A DNA stretch of 64,000 nt from NCBI GenBank assembly GCA_903813345.2, contig CAIIXF020000011.1, positions 12,879,754-12,943,753 on the forward strand, read 5' to 3'. This stretch comes from Owenia fusiformis. Its lineage: Eukaryota; Annelida; Polychaeta; Sabellida; Oweniidae. The position numbers and the translations under genes are program-made. Position 1 is the first letter of the stretch. Each line of letters starts with the position of its first letter. The notes below the pieces were generated by a model. The model saw nothing but the letters and a program-made list of their open reading frames with translations, was not told where the DNA came from and ran no database searches. This document shows positions 48,071 to 58,744 of this stretch, one piece after another.

Positions 48071-48335
48071 TTCCATGTTGTAAGTAAAGTACAATTCATA
48101 AAAATAGTAATTTCTCTTCATATAAGTATTTAAATGAAAAACATTGCACTGACCAGGATTGGAACCATGGCCAACTGGATGACTTGCGATTGTTATCTAT
48201 CTTCATATCCGTTTTTAACTGACCAGGAGACGACCCATGGCCAGCATTGTGATGGCGAGCATTCTACCACTGAACCACAAATGCTTTCATTTCAACACTA
48301 AAGTAAAATTCATAAAAATTGTAATTTATCTTCAG

Positions 48336-49092
48336 TTGATTAATTATAGACATTTTTAAACAAAAGAGGCAGGCCAACCAAAATATGTCCCTTCATGAGT
48401 ATTGAGTTCACATCGGAAGATTTGAACTTTCAATATTTTAATAGCAGCTAAGAATAATTAAAGTTTTTTTGCATATGAACTGTGGTCAATATAATAATTT
48501 TTGTTCAAGTACTTGGTTAGTCCCCGGGGGTTAGTCGAGCTAAATTTGAAAGCAAATTGATAGAATACTTGTGGGAGTCTAACCCCATAAATGTGGGGTA
48601 GGATTTTCAAATCAACCCCACAACTACTAGACTACTTGTGTATTGAAATCTTGCGGTTGAACAACGTTGTCAGTAGTTGACACCACACTGACGGAGCCAG
48701 GGGGTTGGGGCATGGGGACGCCAAAGACTTTAAGCTGGACACATTTTAAGAGTGAATTCATCAATTGTTGAGTATTTCGAACTAATTACAAGAAACAATA
48801 TGTTTATAGACAGACAGAGGGATGAATAAACACGTGGGCGATAACAATACACTAGGCCAAAAGATGAATTATATTGTGTCAAATCTTCTATATCAAAACG
48901 CCTATTTTATGTTCGTAAAACGTATTTTTATGGCAATATCTTTCTAATGTGCTTAAAATGTTCGAATGTTTTCATTATATAAAATCACCGGCATGGAAAG
49001 TCGATCTTTTAAATCTTGACACAACTCATTCTCACTTTTCTAATGTAAATGTTATTTTTCTCGAACGATATAGACGACTTTCCAGATAACAT
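48336..49092. other. Non-coding sequence right of the satellite
   Basis: AT-rich sequence with a small inverted repeat around GTGGGGTAGGATTTTC near 48,593-48,630 and no open frame or RNA gene that I can support. Confidence 0.5.
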
Positions 49093-49345
49093 CATACGCG
49101 TAGCCAGGGGGTTGCGATGGATGCATCCCCCCATAACCAATAAAACCATGAGAATGAAAAAGAAAGGAGCTTTAAAATGCTTTTTATTTGAAGCTTCTAG
49201 CTCTGGGTCGCATCAATTTTTGTAAAATTCAAATAAATCTTATTTTGGGCTTGTTATGCTGCAATCGCAACCCCCCTGACTGAAGACCGAAATTGTTTTG
49301 GCGATCGCACCCCCTCCCCCCGATCTAAAGCTGGCTATGCCGGCC
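49093..49345. mobile_element. Second copy of the GGGCGTAGCCAG element
   Basis: Starts CATACGCGTAGCCAGGGGG and ends near CTGGCTATGCCGG. The interior matches 15,934-16,219 in order: CATAACCAATAAA, AGCTTTAAAATGCTTTTTAT, TGAAGCTTCTAGCTC, GCATCAATTTTTGTAAAATT and GGCGATCGCACCCCC. It is more mutated than the first copy, and I found no clear target duplication. Confidence 0.7.
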
Positions 49346-49696
49346 TCTGAACATTGAGGGATTTTAACGATTTCTGAATAGTTGAATTGAGATACATATT
49401 ATTGTCTGATTCCATCGTGTACACATGTAATACGACAATACAGATTAAGAAACTAATATGATCAATCGATTGAAAGAAACATATTCGTAATCAATGATAC
49501 AATTAACGCAAATGTCTGCAACCTTTTTATAACATTATATCGCAAGACCAAATAACCTCCCACCCCCTCCAAAAATGTCAAATTGAGGTCAATGTGACTT
49601 AGGGGGTGCCAAAAATGCTATATTTCCTTAAATAATAATCGTTTATGTTTCAAATGAAATAAAATCCAGATAATAGCTTTTCAGAACTGAAGTTGT
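49346..49696. other. Non-coding sequence without recognised features
   Basis: AT-rich, with no reading frame or repeat that I can support. Confidence 0.45.
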
Positions 49697-50040
49697 ACTT
49701 TAAGCTGAGAACGATGGATCTCATAGACACATACAGGAGCTGATCGTGATAAGGATCTCGTAGATATATTCAGTGATCATTGGAAGCTGAGAACTATGGA
49801 TCCAATAGACAAATATAAGAGCAGACATGGATCTCGTAGATATATTCAGTGACCATTGGAAGCTGACAATCATCCCATAAACACAAACAGGAGCAGTCTC
49901 ATTGGAAGCTGACAACTATGGATCATATAGACATAAACAGGAGCTTACATAGATCTCATTAAAATTCATTGATCATTGGACGCTGTGAAAGATGGATGAT
50001 GGATCGACATATCCAGTGATAATTTTGAGCGGACAACTAT
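49697..50040. repeat. Degenerate CTATGGATCTCATAGACA minisatellite, block 1
   Basis: Imperfect units of about 75-95 bp built from CATTGGAAGCTGAGAAC, TATGGATCTCATAGACAC and ATACAGGAGCTGA phrases. The family continues at 51,016, 56,654 and 57,240, so the blocks were one array later split by insertions. Confidence 0.8.
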
Positions 50041-50041
50041 A

Positions 50042-51013
50042 CAGGGCGTATCAAAAAAACGCAACACATTGTTATCTCGAAAAGGCACAAAACCAGTGAT
50101 AACAGCATTGATTTCATTCAATGAACCATAAAGCCATGTGTCTCCTCTTTACAATGATATATCATTCATTGATATTTGGTCATGGTTGGGCGAGTAATCA
50201 TTCCATTTGCAAAGTGGGCCGAAATTAGCTTGGGGCCAAGTTATAAACGGAGGCCAATGCAATATTGGAAGAAAACATAAAACCAATGCTGACTGCATCC
50301 TTTTCATTCAATGTACCAAAAAGCCAAATTACTCCTCTTTGCAATGGAATATCATTCATTCACAGGGAGTCATCTCTGGCCGAATAATCATTAATTTTGC
50401 AAAGTGGGGCAAAATTCAGCTCGGACCCAAGTTTTAAACATTGCAAAAGTCAGTACAAGGGGCATAGGGGCTATTGGAAGAAGGTGTGACAGGTGTGGCA
50501 TAGACAGTTAAGTGTTTATACTCATACTCTTGCAAGAATACATCCTATACCCCTCCAAATTGCCACCACTTCCTTGCACATAAAGATGCGCTCATCTGTC
50601 CACGTCATGCATGGTTTAGCCCTGAGTCATCTGTGGGTTAAAGCAGAGAAAAGCACCCCATTGGCAATTCTTTCTCGAGGTTTTGCAATATCTGGTGGAG
50701 AAATTGTGAGCACAGATGCTCCTGAGATAGCTCCAAAAGAAAAAGTCACAACAATTCAAGTAAGAGGAACTTCCATTGGCACTTAGCCCTTGCACTGATT
50801 TTTTCAATATCTAAAACTTGGCGCAGAGCAGATTTTGACCCACTGTGCAAATGGAAGGATTTCTCACCCAACCATTATCGCATGTGAATGAATGACATAT
50901 CATTGCAAAGAGAGACGTGGCTTCATGGTACATTTAATGAAATTGATGTAGTCATCACTAGTTTTGTGATTTTACGAGATAACTACTTGTTGCGTTTTTT
51001 TTGATACGCCCTG
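50042..51013. mobile_element. 972-bp TA-flanked element with long terminal inverted repeats
   Basis: The ends CAGGGCGTATCAAAAAAACG and the complementary CGTTTTTTTTGATACGCCCTG are each flanked by TA (50,040-50,041 and 51,014-51,015), as in Tc1/mariner insertions. The inverted repeats extend about 200 bp inward (right arm about 50,815-51,013). A second diverged copy of the left arm follows directly (about 50,245-50,450; CATTCAATG, CAAAGTGGGGC and CCAAGTT phrases repeat), so one end was duplicated. It sits in the minisatellite, and the remnant at 50,522-50,626 may derive from its transposase. Confidence 0.8.
50522..50626 (-). pseudogene. Possible Tc1/mariner-type transposase remnant
   Basis: A short minus-strand open stretch inside the TA-flanked element reads TWTDERIF, then about nine residues later IWRG. 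This layout resembles the second catalytic region of Tc1/mariner DDE transposases, where W-[ST]-DE-x-x-F is followed by VWR. Stops lie on both sides and no other transposase motif was found. The match is short, so the call rests mainly on its position inside a TIR element. Confidence 0.3.
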
Positions 51014-51015
51014 TA

Positions 51016-52335
51016 GATCTCAAACAGGAGCTGACTTGATAAGAATCTCATAAATATATTTTGATCGTGACCATTGGAAGATGACAACTATAGATCTCAC
51101 TATATCCCGAGTGATCATTGAAAGCTGAGAACTATGGATCTTATAGACAAATACAGGAGCAGATATGGATCTCAAAGATATATTTAGTGACCATTGGAAG
51201 CTGAGAACTATGGATCCCATAGACACATACAGGAGCTGATCGTGATAAGGATCTCGTAGATATATTCAGTCATCATTGGAAGCTGAGAACTATGGATCCC
51301 AAAGACACATACAGGAGCTGACATGGATATCATAGATGAATAAACGCAAGGAGCACACGCGTCTCGAACTCATATATATATTTAGTGACCATTGGAAGCT
51401 GAGAACTATGGATCCCATAGACACATACAGGAGCTGATCGTGATAAGGATCTCATAGATATACAGTATTTAGTGATCATTGGAAGCTGAGAACTATGGAT
51501 CCCATAGACACATACAGGAGCAGACATGGATCTCATAGATATACAGTATTTAGTGACAATTGGAAGCCGAGAACTATGGATCTCATAGACACACACAGGA
51601 GCTGATCGTGATAAGGATCTCAAACATATTCAGTGATCATTGGAAGCTAAGAACTATGGATCTCATAGACACATACAGGAGCAGACATGGATCTCATAGA
51701 TATACAGTATTTAGTGACCATTGGAAGCTGAGAACTATGGATCCCATAGACACATACAGGAGCAGACATGGATCTAATAGATATACAGTATTTACTGACC
51801 ATTTGAAGCTGAGAACTATGGATCCCATAGGCACATACAGGAGCTGACATGGATCTCATAGATATATTTACTATTTAGTGACCATTGGAAGCAGACAACT
51901 ATGGATCTCATAGATATACTCAGTGACCATTGGACACTGACAACTATGGATCACATAGACATAATAATATAAACAGGAGCTTACGTGGATCTCATTAAAA
52001 TCCACTGGTCATTGGACGCTGTGAAATACAGATGATGTATCGACATATACAGTGATAATTTGGAGCTGACAACTATGGATCTCAAACAGGAGTTGATCCT
52101 GATAAGGATCTCAAAGATATATTTTGATCATTGGAAGATGACAACTATGGATCTCATAGACACATACAGGAGCTAACATGGATCTCATTAAAATTAACTT
52201 ATCATTTGAAGCTGAGAAGTATGGATGATTGATACCATAGACATTAGGCTATACAGTGATTATTTTGAGCTGACAACTATGTATCTCAAACATATTTAAT
52301 GATCATTTGAAGCTGACAACTATGGATCTCATAGA
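51016..52335. repeat. Degenerate CTATGGATCTCATAGACA minisatellite, block 2
   Basis: The longest block, with roughly 15 imperfect units. Between about 51,380 and 51,850 the units are most alike and alternate AGGAGCTGATCGTGATAAGG and AGGAGCAGACATGGATC forms. The minus-strand frames here spell repeated CVYGIHSSQLP phrases and reflect the repeat, not a gene. Confidence 0.8.
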
Positions 52336-53138
52336 CGGGGTCCGCGCAATACCGAATCCCATTATACCGACGCGCATTGTACCGAAAGGCCTTATACCAA
52401 ATGCCATAATACCGATGGGCGTTTTACCGAAGTTTTCTTGCGTGAGTTGTAACGTATATATCTTCTTGTAACCTTTAAGAGCAAGCACAAAGTTATTGAG
52501 AGGCAAAACAGCGAACACACATTTAAAGTTTATTAGAAGTAAAATATGATTATCAAGATTTGATATATGATATTCATTATGCATCCTTACAAACGGGAGA
52601 ACTTCTAATTTGAGACTAAAACAATCTGGCATCGTTTCCACTTGATTCCCAGAGATAAAAAACCCAGTCGATCCGTTTGTTTGTTTGTTTGTCCGCCTTT
52701 TCGGAAAACAACTGATGACAACAGGACGTCTGATTTAGAAGTGTCTTTGAAAATGGAAGCCATTTGATAAAAAGTTGCCATATTTCAACATTTATTCCAT
52801 GTCGTCCAGCATAGGTTCAATGATCCGTTTTTGAGGGCAGAGCATTGGGATAAAAATGATGAAAGAGACAGTAAATTGAACTGAATTTAGATGTAACGCA
52901 TTGAATTATGTAATAGATGATCTGATGAAAATATCTTCGCGGACTTACAGCTTTTGTTATGATATGACATAGCTACGCACCCACACATTTCGCACACCAT
53001 TGGAAAGCTTATCTCGTCTTCTTAAATTCTTCTAGAATTGAGTAAATCATTCAAGGCCTGGGGATTTGAATGGAACACTGAACTTTAATCATAAATAAGT
53101 GACATTTTCAGAAGTACTCGAAGGAAAAAAACGCTTTT

Positions 53139-53430
53139 ACAAACTGGCTTCTTACGTACTACAGAAGCCGGCTTCTGGAGTCACCAAGAAGCCGGCTTTT
53201 AAAAGCCGGCTTCTGAAGGACAACAGAAGCCGGCTTCTGGAGTCACCAAGAAGCCGGCTTTTACAAACTGGCTTCTTACGTACTACAGAAGCCGGCTTCT
53301 ACAGTCAACAAGAAGCCGGCTTTTAAAAACTGGCTTCTGAAGGACAACAGAAGCCGGCTTCTGGAGTCACCAAGAAGCCGGCTTTTAAAACTGGCTTCTT
53401 ACTTACTGACGTACTGCAGAAGATGGCTTT
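53139..53430. repeat. AAGCCGGCTT palindrome array, left
   Basis: About ten copies of (A/C)TGGCTTCT or GAAGCCGGCTTCT-type palindromes, separated by short phrases such as GGAGTCACCAA and GAAGGACAACA. The core AAGCCGGCTT is self-complementary, so each copy can form a small cruciform. A shorter matching array lies at 56,150-56,303. Confidence 0.85.
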
Positions 53431-54980
53431 TGAATATAGTTTATATTGTCATATTTTTGCAAAACTATACGGGTAAATTGAAATCTAAGCATGGATATCG
53501 ATGAATTTGATCACGTTCATCAATTCCAAAAATATTATGCATTGTATTTCTGTTTAATAAAAACGCACCGCTCATTTTTCAAAACTGGCTCCAATTTGGA
53601 GCCAGTTTTCAAATCAGCTCGTACCATTAAACACAAGCTATTAACGGACAATCTAGTCACTGGGAATCACGAGATATTGTCTCCCGATCATTTTGATGTG
53701 GATTATGCATCTTATTCTCGTATAATCTGCATGAAAATGAGGAAAAACTGAAAAATATGTAAAATTATAACATAATTCAAGATTTTTTGCAAAAAGTCAT
53801 TTCAAGTCAAAACTATAAGAGAAAATTGAAGTCGAAGTAAAAATATCGATGAATTAGATCATACTCACTAAATCAGAACATATTATGCATTGCATTTCCG
53901 TTTTATAAAAATGCACCGCTCATTTTTCAAAACTGGCTCCAACTTGGAGCCAGTTTACAAATCAGCTCGCTACATCTTACACAAGCTATGTAGGGACAAT
54001 CTACCAACTGGGAATCACGGGATACTGTCTCACGATCATTTCTATGTGCATTATGCATCTTATTCTGTTATAATTTGCATGAAAATGAGAAAAAACTGAA
54101 AAATACGTAAAATTGTAACTTATTTCAAGATTTTTTGCAAAAAGTCATTTCAAGCCAAAACTATGAGAGAAAATTTATTTCTAAGTAAAAATATCGATGA
54201 ATTAGATCACGTTCACTAAATCAGAACAAATAATGCATTGCATTTCCGTTAAATAAAAACGCACCGCTCATTTTTCAAAACTGGCTCCAACTTGGAGCCA
54301 GTTTACAGATCAGCTCGCTCCATCTTACACAAGCTATGTAGGGGCAATCTAGTAACTGGGAATCACGGGATACTTGTTATACTTGTCATGATAATTATTA
54401 TGTGCATTATGCATCTTATTCTCGTATAATTTGCATGAAAATGAGAAAAAACTGAAAAATACGTAAAATTATTACAAGATTTTTTGGAAAAAGTCATTTT
54501 AAGCCAAAACTATGAGAGTAAATTGAATTCTAAGCACAGATATTGATGAATAAGATCACATTCATTAAATCAGAATAGATTATGCATTGCATTTCCGTTT
54601 AATAAAAACGCACCGCTCACTTTTCAAAACTGGCTCCAATTTGGAGCCAGTTTGCAAATCAGCTCGCCCCATATGGCAAATGCTATGTAGGTACAATCTG
54701 GTAACTGGGAATCACGAAACACTATCTCACGATTATTGTTATGTGCATTATGCATGTTATTCTCGTATAATTTGCATGAAAATGAGAAAAAACTGAAAAA
54801 TACTTAAAATTGTAATATATTTAAAGATTTTTTGCAAAAAATTATTTCAAGCCAAAACTATGAGAGAAAATTCATTTCTAAGTAAAAATATCGATGAATT
54901 AGATCACGTTCACTAAATCAGAACAGATTATGCATTGCATTTCCATTTAATAAAAACGCACCGCTCATTTTTCAAAACTG
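53431..54980 (+). repeat. Four-plus 348-bp tandem units, left arm of the palindrome
   Basis: Each unit carries the 24-bp palindrome ACTGGCTCCAACTTGGAGCC(AGTT), at about 53,584, 53,932, 54,281 and 54,629, plus a partial unit at 54,977. Most units hold a 69-codon open frame (for example 53,890-54,099 and 54,587-54,796) starting MHFRLIKTHRS and ending IICMKMRKN. 348 is a multiple of 3, so the frame is kept from unit to unit. The third unit has lost it. No known domain. Confidence 0.85.
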
Positions 54981-56148
54981 GCTTGAAATTACTTTTTGCA
55001 AAAAATCGTGAAATAAGTTACAATTTTACGTATTTTTCAGTTTTTTCTCATTTTCATGCAAATTATACGAGAATAAGATGCATAATGCACATAGAAATGA
55101 TCGTGAGACAGTATCCCGTGATTCCCAGTTGCTAGATTGTCCCTACATAGCTTGTGTAAGATGGAGCGAGCTGATTTGTAAACTGGCTCCAAGTTGGAGC
55201 CAGTTTTGTAAAATGAGCGGTGCGTTTTTATTAAACTGAAATGCAATGCATAATCTGTTCTGATTTGGTGAACATGATCTAATTCATCGATATTTTTACT
55301 TAGAATTGATTTTTCTCTCACATTTTGGCTTGAAATGACTTTTTGCAAAAAATCTTTAAATATATTACAATTTTATGTATTTTTCAGTTTTTTCTCATTT
55401 TCATGCAAATTATACGAGAATAACATGCATAATGCACATAACAATAATCGTGAGATAGTGTTTCGTGATTCCCAGTTACCAGATTGTACCTACATAGCAT
55501 TTGCCATATGGGGCGAGCTGATTTGCAAACTGGCTCCAAATTGGAGCCAGTTTTGAAAAGTGAGCGGTGCGTTTTTATTAAACGGAAATGCAATGCATAA
55601 TCTGTTCTGATTTAGTGAATGTGATCTTATTCATCAATATCTGTGCTTAGAATTCAATTTACTCTCATAGTTTTGGCTTGAAATGACTTTTTCCAAAAAA
55701 TCTTGTAATAATTTTACGTATTTTTCAGTTTTTTCTCATTTTCATGCAAATTATACGAGAATAAGATGCATAATGCACATAACAATTATCATGAAACAGT
55801 ATCCCGTGATTCCCAGTTACTAGATTGCCCCTACATAGCTTGTGTAAGATGGAGCGAGCTGATTTGCAAACTGGCTCCAAGTTGGAGCCAGTTTTGTAAA
55901 ATGAGCGATGCGTTTTTATCAAACAGAAATGCAATGCATACTTTACTCTTATTTAACGAACATGATTTAATTCATCGATATTTTTACTAAGAATTAAATT
56001 TCCGCCATAGTTTTGGTTTGAAATTACTTTTTGCAAAAAATCTTGCAATATGTTACAATTTTACATATTTTCATTTTTTCTCATTTCCATGCTAATTATA
56101 CGAGAATAAGATGCATAATGCACAACAAAATGATTGAGAGAGAGAATC
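54981..56148 (-). repeat. Three-plus 348-bp units in inverted orientation, right arm of the palindrome
   Basis: The same unit family, reversed, with the GGCTCC...GGAGCC palindrome at about 55,183, 55,531 and 55,874 and 69-codon frames on the minus strand (55,384-55,593; 55,725-55,934). The switch of orientation is abrupt, at AACTGGC/TTGAAAT near 54,978. The right-arm unit at 55,384 encodes the same peptide as the left-arm unit at 54,587, so the arms were copied from each other recently. Confidence 0.85.
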
Positions 56149-56149
56149 T

Positions 56150-56303
56150 GGCTTTAAAACTGGCTTCTTGGTAACTGCAGAAGCCGGCTCCTGTAAGTCA
56201 TCCGAAGCCGGTTTTTAAAAGCCGGCTTCTTGATGACGCCAGAAGCCGGCTTCTGATGTACTGTAGAAGCCGGCTTTTAAAGCCGGCTTTGAAAGCCGGC
56301 TTT
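56150..56303. repeat. AAGCCGGCTT palindrome array, right
   Basis: About six copies of the AAGCCGGCTT palindrome with spacers such as GATGACGCCAG and TGATGTACTGTAG. It mirrors the array at 53,139-53,430 but is shorter and has different spacers. Confidence 0.8.
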
Positions 56304-56653
56304 GTATATTTGCCTTCGACTCTTTCTCGACATTTTAGCAGACAAACAACAGTACCTGAATGTACGCTATGATATGATACAGTGATAATATATTACTTCT
56401 TAGTCCCTGAAATTTTGAGATCTAACTGAAGCTACATGCCAATCTGTTTCATCAACCTAGATGCTCAACCTGGGCTTTGATTTTACGCGGTTTTGAATAA
56501 CCATTCCTTGATGACGCCTATGTTATCTACTCTTGTATTCTGTTGCTATTTCTTCTTATCACACATCTTCCATTACAAGCCTTTTTACATCAAAAATATT
56601 GTGTAGGTATACAGGTTTTCGGTACAATGCGCATCGATATAATAAGACGATGC

Positions 56654-57000
56654 CTCATAGATACATAATGTACATAAGCTTACATGGATCTCGTAGATAT
56701 ATTCAGTGATCATTGGCAGCTGACAACTATGGATCTCATAGACACATAATGTACATAAGCTTATATGGATCTCGTAGATATATTCAGTGATCATTGGCAG
56801 CTGAGAACTATGAATCTTATAGACACATACAGGAGCTTACGTGGATTTCATAGATATATTCAGTGATCATTGGCAGCTGACAAATATGGATCTCATAGAC
56901 ACATGCAGGAGCTTACATGGATCTCAATGATATATTCAGTGATCATTTGAAGCTGAGAACTATGGATAACCATAGACATATTCAGTGATCATTGATACAA
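56654..57000. repeat. Degenerate CTATGGATCTCATAGACA minisatellite, block 3
   Basis: Four to five units right of the palindromic element, with TTCAGTGATCATTGGCAGCTG phrases close to those left of it. This supports insertion of the element into a once-continuous array. A short GTAAGTCACCCC / GGGGTGATTTAC inverted repeat follows at 57,000-57,075. Confidence 0.75.
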
Positions 57001-57239
57001 GTAAGTCACCCCACTCTCAAATATTCTCTATCGAATATAGGCTACAGAATAAACGAGGGAGGGGTGATTTACTCCCAATATCTTTGACAACTAAATGATA
57101 AATGAATGAACGCAAGGAGCTCATACGTTAAAATTCATAATCAGCGTTCTAAAAGATTGGAATTGATATCTTGATCACTTTTTGTGCTTTGAATTTTTTG
57201 TTAGGAAATAATAGAGATAGAACCCTATGAGCCAATTCT

Positions 57240-57700
57240 TCCTACACAGTCCTTAAATATACTCCACGATCGTTGGTAGCGGACAACTGGATCTAATAGA
57301 CATTTTAAGCGTTTATTTGAGTATGACATCCATGAGTGCCATGGATTGAATACTGTATGTACACATAGTGATATTTCGGAGCTAACAACTATGGATCTCA
57401 TGGACATATTCAGTGATGATTTGGAGCTGACAACTATGGATATCATAGTCATGTACAGTGATCATTGAAACTATGGATATCATAGACATATTCGGTGATC
57501 ATTGAAAGCTGAGAGCTATGGATCTCATGGACCTATACAGTGATAGTTTGGAGGGGACAACTATGGTCTCCTGGACATATACAGTGATGATTTGGAGCGG
57601 ACAATGGATCTCATGGACATATACAGTGATGATTTGGAGCTGACAATTATGGATCTCGTAGACATATAGTGGTAATTTGGTACAAACAACTAAGGAACTC
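57240..57700. repeat. Degenerate CTATGGATCTCATAGACA minisatellite, block 4
   Basis: Shorter, more diverged units of about 45 bp (TGATTTGGAGCTGACAAC, TATGGATCTCATGGACATAT). This is the decayed edge of the minisatellite. Confidence 0.75.
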
Positions 57701-57737
57701 ATTGAAACAGATATTTTTTATCTTTGTTTCATTTGAT

Positions 57738-58065
57738 CACTATGATGGACGCTTGCTACATAGATTTGAAATCTTGTTGAAGTCTAGTTCTTAATGAGAT
57801 TTGAATTGTTAACTATTAAAAACTTTTTTATCTATTTGATGCCAAATTCAAGTTCTGTTACACTAACATTTATTTGCATTTATTTTTCCATATTCAACTT
57901 TGTCAGGGTAAATCCTAATTGACACAACACATCTTTAAAACTTCAAAACATTTATTCTCTAAGGTATCAGACTTTAAATGTGAAATCATAATAAGCACTC
58001 CAAAATTACCATCTAGTTGCATGCCAATTGGATATATTGATGAATCAAGAAATACAGGGACCCTT
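57738..58065 (-). repeat. Diverged dispersed repeat, related to 11,690-12,085
   Basis: Opposite-orientation relative of the repeat at 11,690-12,085, matched over several ordered blocks including TGACACAA, TCTATTTGATGCCAAATTCA and AAGTCTAGTTCTTAATGAGA. No reading frame survives. Confidence 0.55.
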
Positions 58066-58744
58066 TTCTGCTTTTCCATATCATAAACAGTAATCTTGCT
58101 TCACCAAAACCTCTTATGCCATCTTTTTACAGTAAAACATGTATATAATTAACATCAGTCACAAAAAATGTTCATTGATGTAAATTACTAAATAGTAATC
58201 TGATAGTAATGTAATCTGATAGTAATCTAATTCAAAGTAATCTGGTATTAAAGAGTTCATTGTACTTAAGTATTCATTACAGATATAGGAGTCAATGTTA
58301 AATGCATCTTGAAGTGGTATTCACTAAACATGTGTTTACTTGAGAGACATGTTTCAGACTCCAGAAACAGGTTTTAACTGTATCAATATTCAATATAGCT
58401 ACTACTCTATTAGAAATATTGCATCAATATTGTTCAATTAATAAAAACAAAAACTTCATCAATCAGTTAAATCTTATTTCTGTTCCAATTTGGGTTCAAT
58501 ATCAAAGAATGGAAAAATATTTATATGGCTACAGATTTTATCCCATCAGACAGATAGAGTCTTCAATACTATTGGACATTGGTTTGCCAGTCATTTCATT
58601 ATTTGATGGACTTATCATAAAATTGCACTAGAGAAAAATGAAGTCAGTCAGAATATTTTTGTATTACATATGTTAAAAAATAGTAAACAAAAAGTACAGT
58701 GGTCAATATTAAATCATGATTTTTGTACACATGTATATATATAT
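58066..58744. other. Non-coding AT-rich sequence
   Basis: No gene seen. A short palindrome of alternating TA flanked by ATG/CAT lies at about 58,733-58,752. The 70-codon open frame at 58,419 shows no domain. Confidence 0.45.

Larger units (their letters stand above)
19083..48335 (-). repeat. ~29-kb satellite array of 145-bp monomers, each holding a tRNA-like gene (about 200 copies)
   Basis: An uninterrupted head-to-tail array; distances between equivalent points in the core are exact multiples of 145 (1,015; 1,160; 2,610). Read on the minus strand, each monomer has a TATA-like TTATATTTT, a short leader ending CATGAAA, a 70-nt tRNA-like body starting GCACTGATGGTTCAGTGG and ending TCAGTGC, then AATG and TTTTT. 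The body follows metazoan tRNA-Gly(GCC) through the anticodon loop, except that the anticodon reads GTC. Three main types differ at the B box: GGTTCAATTCC, GGTTCCATTCC and GGGTCGATTCC. Type-specific spacers (TTGTAAGCAAAA, TTGTAACTAAAA, TTGTCCCTAGAA) also occur. About 23.8-43.2 kb is homogenised, and both flanks are more diverged, with truncated units (for example near 21,404). The many 60-79 codon plus-strand frames are antisense artefacts: 145 is not divisible by 3. Confidence 0.95.
52336..56653. mobile_element. 4.3-kb composite palindromic element
   Basis: Subterminal inverted repeats (ATTATACCGACGCGCATTGT on the left, and ATTATATCGATGCGCATTGT read inwards from the right) lie close to flanking CTCATAGA copies (52,328-52,335 and 56,654-56,661). 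These could be an 8-bp target duplication or just host repeat. The left end has several ATACCGA blocks. Inside, in mirror order, are an AAGCCGGCTT array, 348-bp direct repeats, a centre near 54,980, inverted 348-bp repeats, and a second AAGCCGGCTT array. The outer 500-800 bp on each side are not complementary. No transposase or polymerase motif was seen, so the superfamily is unknown. Confidence 0.7.

Noticed and set aside
19083-48335. CRISPR array
   Set aside because: The whole 145-bp monomer is repeated with no unique spacers, in a eukaryotic context.
19083-48335. 5S rRNA or snRNA gene cluster
   Set aside because: The internal promoter boxes, acceptor stem and 70-nt body match tRNA geometry. 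No 5S or snRNA motif is present.
51330-51859. Frames of 70-97 codons with CVYGIHSSQLP repeats
   Set aside because: Translation of the CTATGGATCTCATAG minisatellite; phrases recur because the DNA does.
52300-52641. 112-codon minus-strand frame as a transposase of the palindromic element
   Set aside because: Its C-terminal part is the ATACCGA terminal repeat translated, and no catalytic motif is present.
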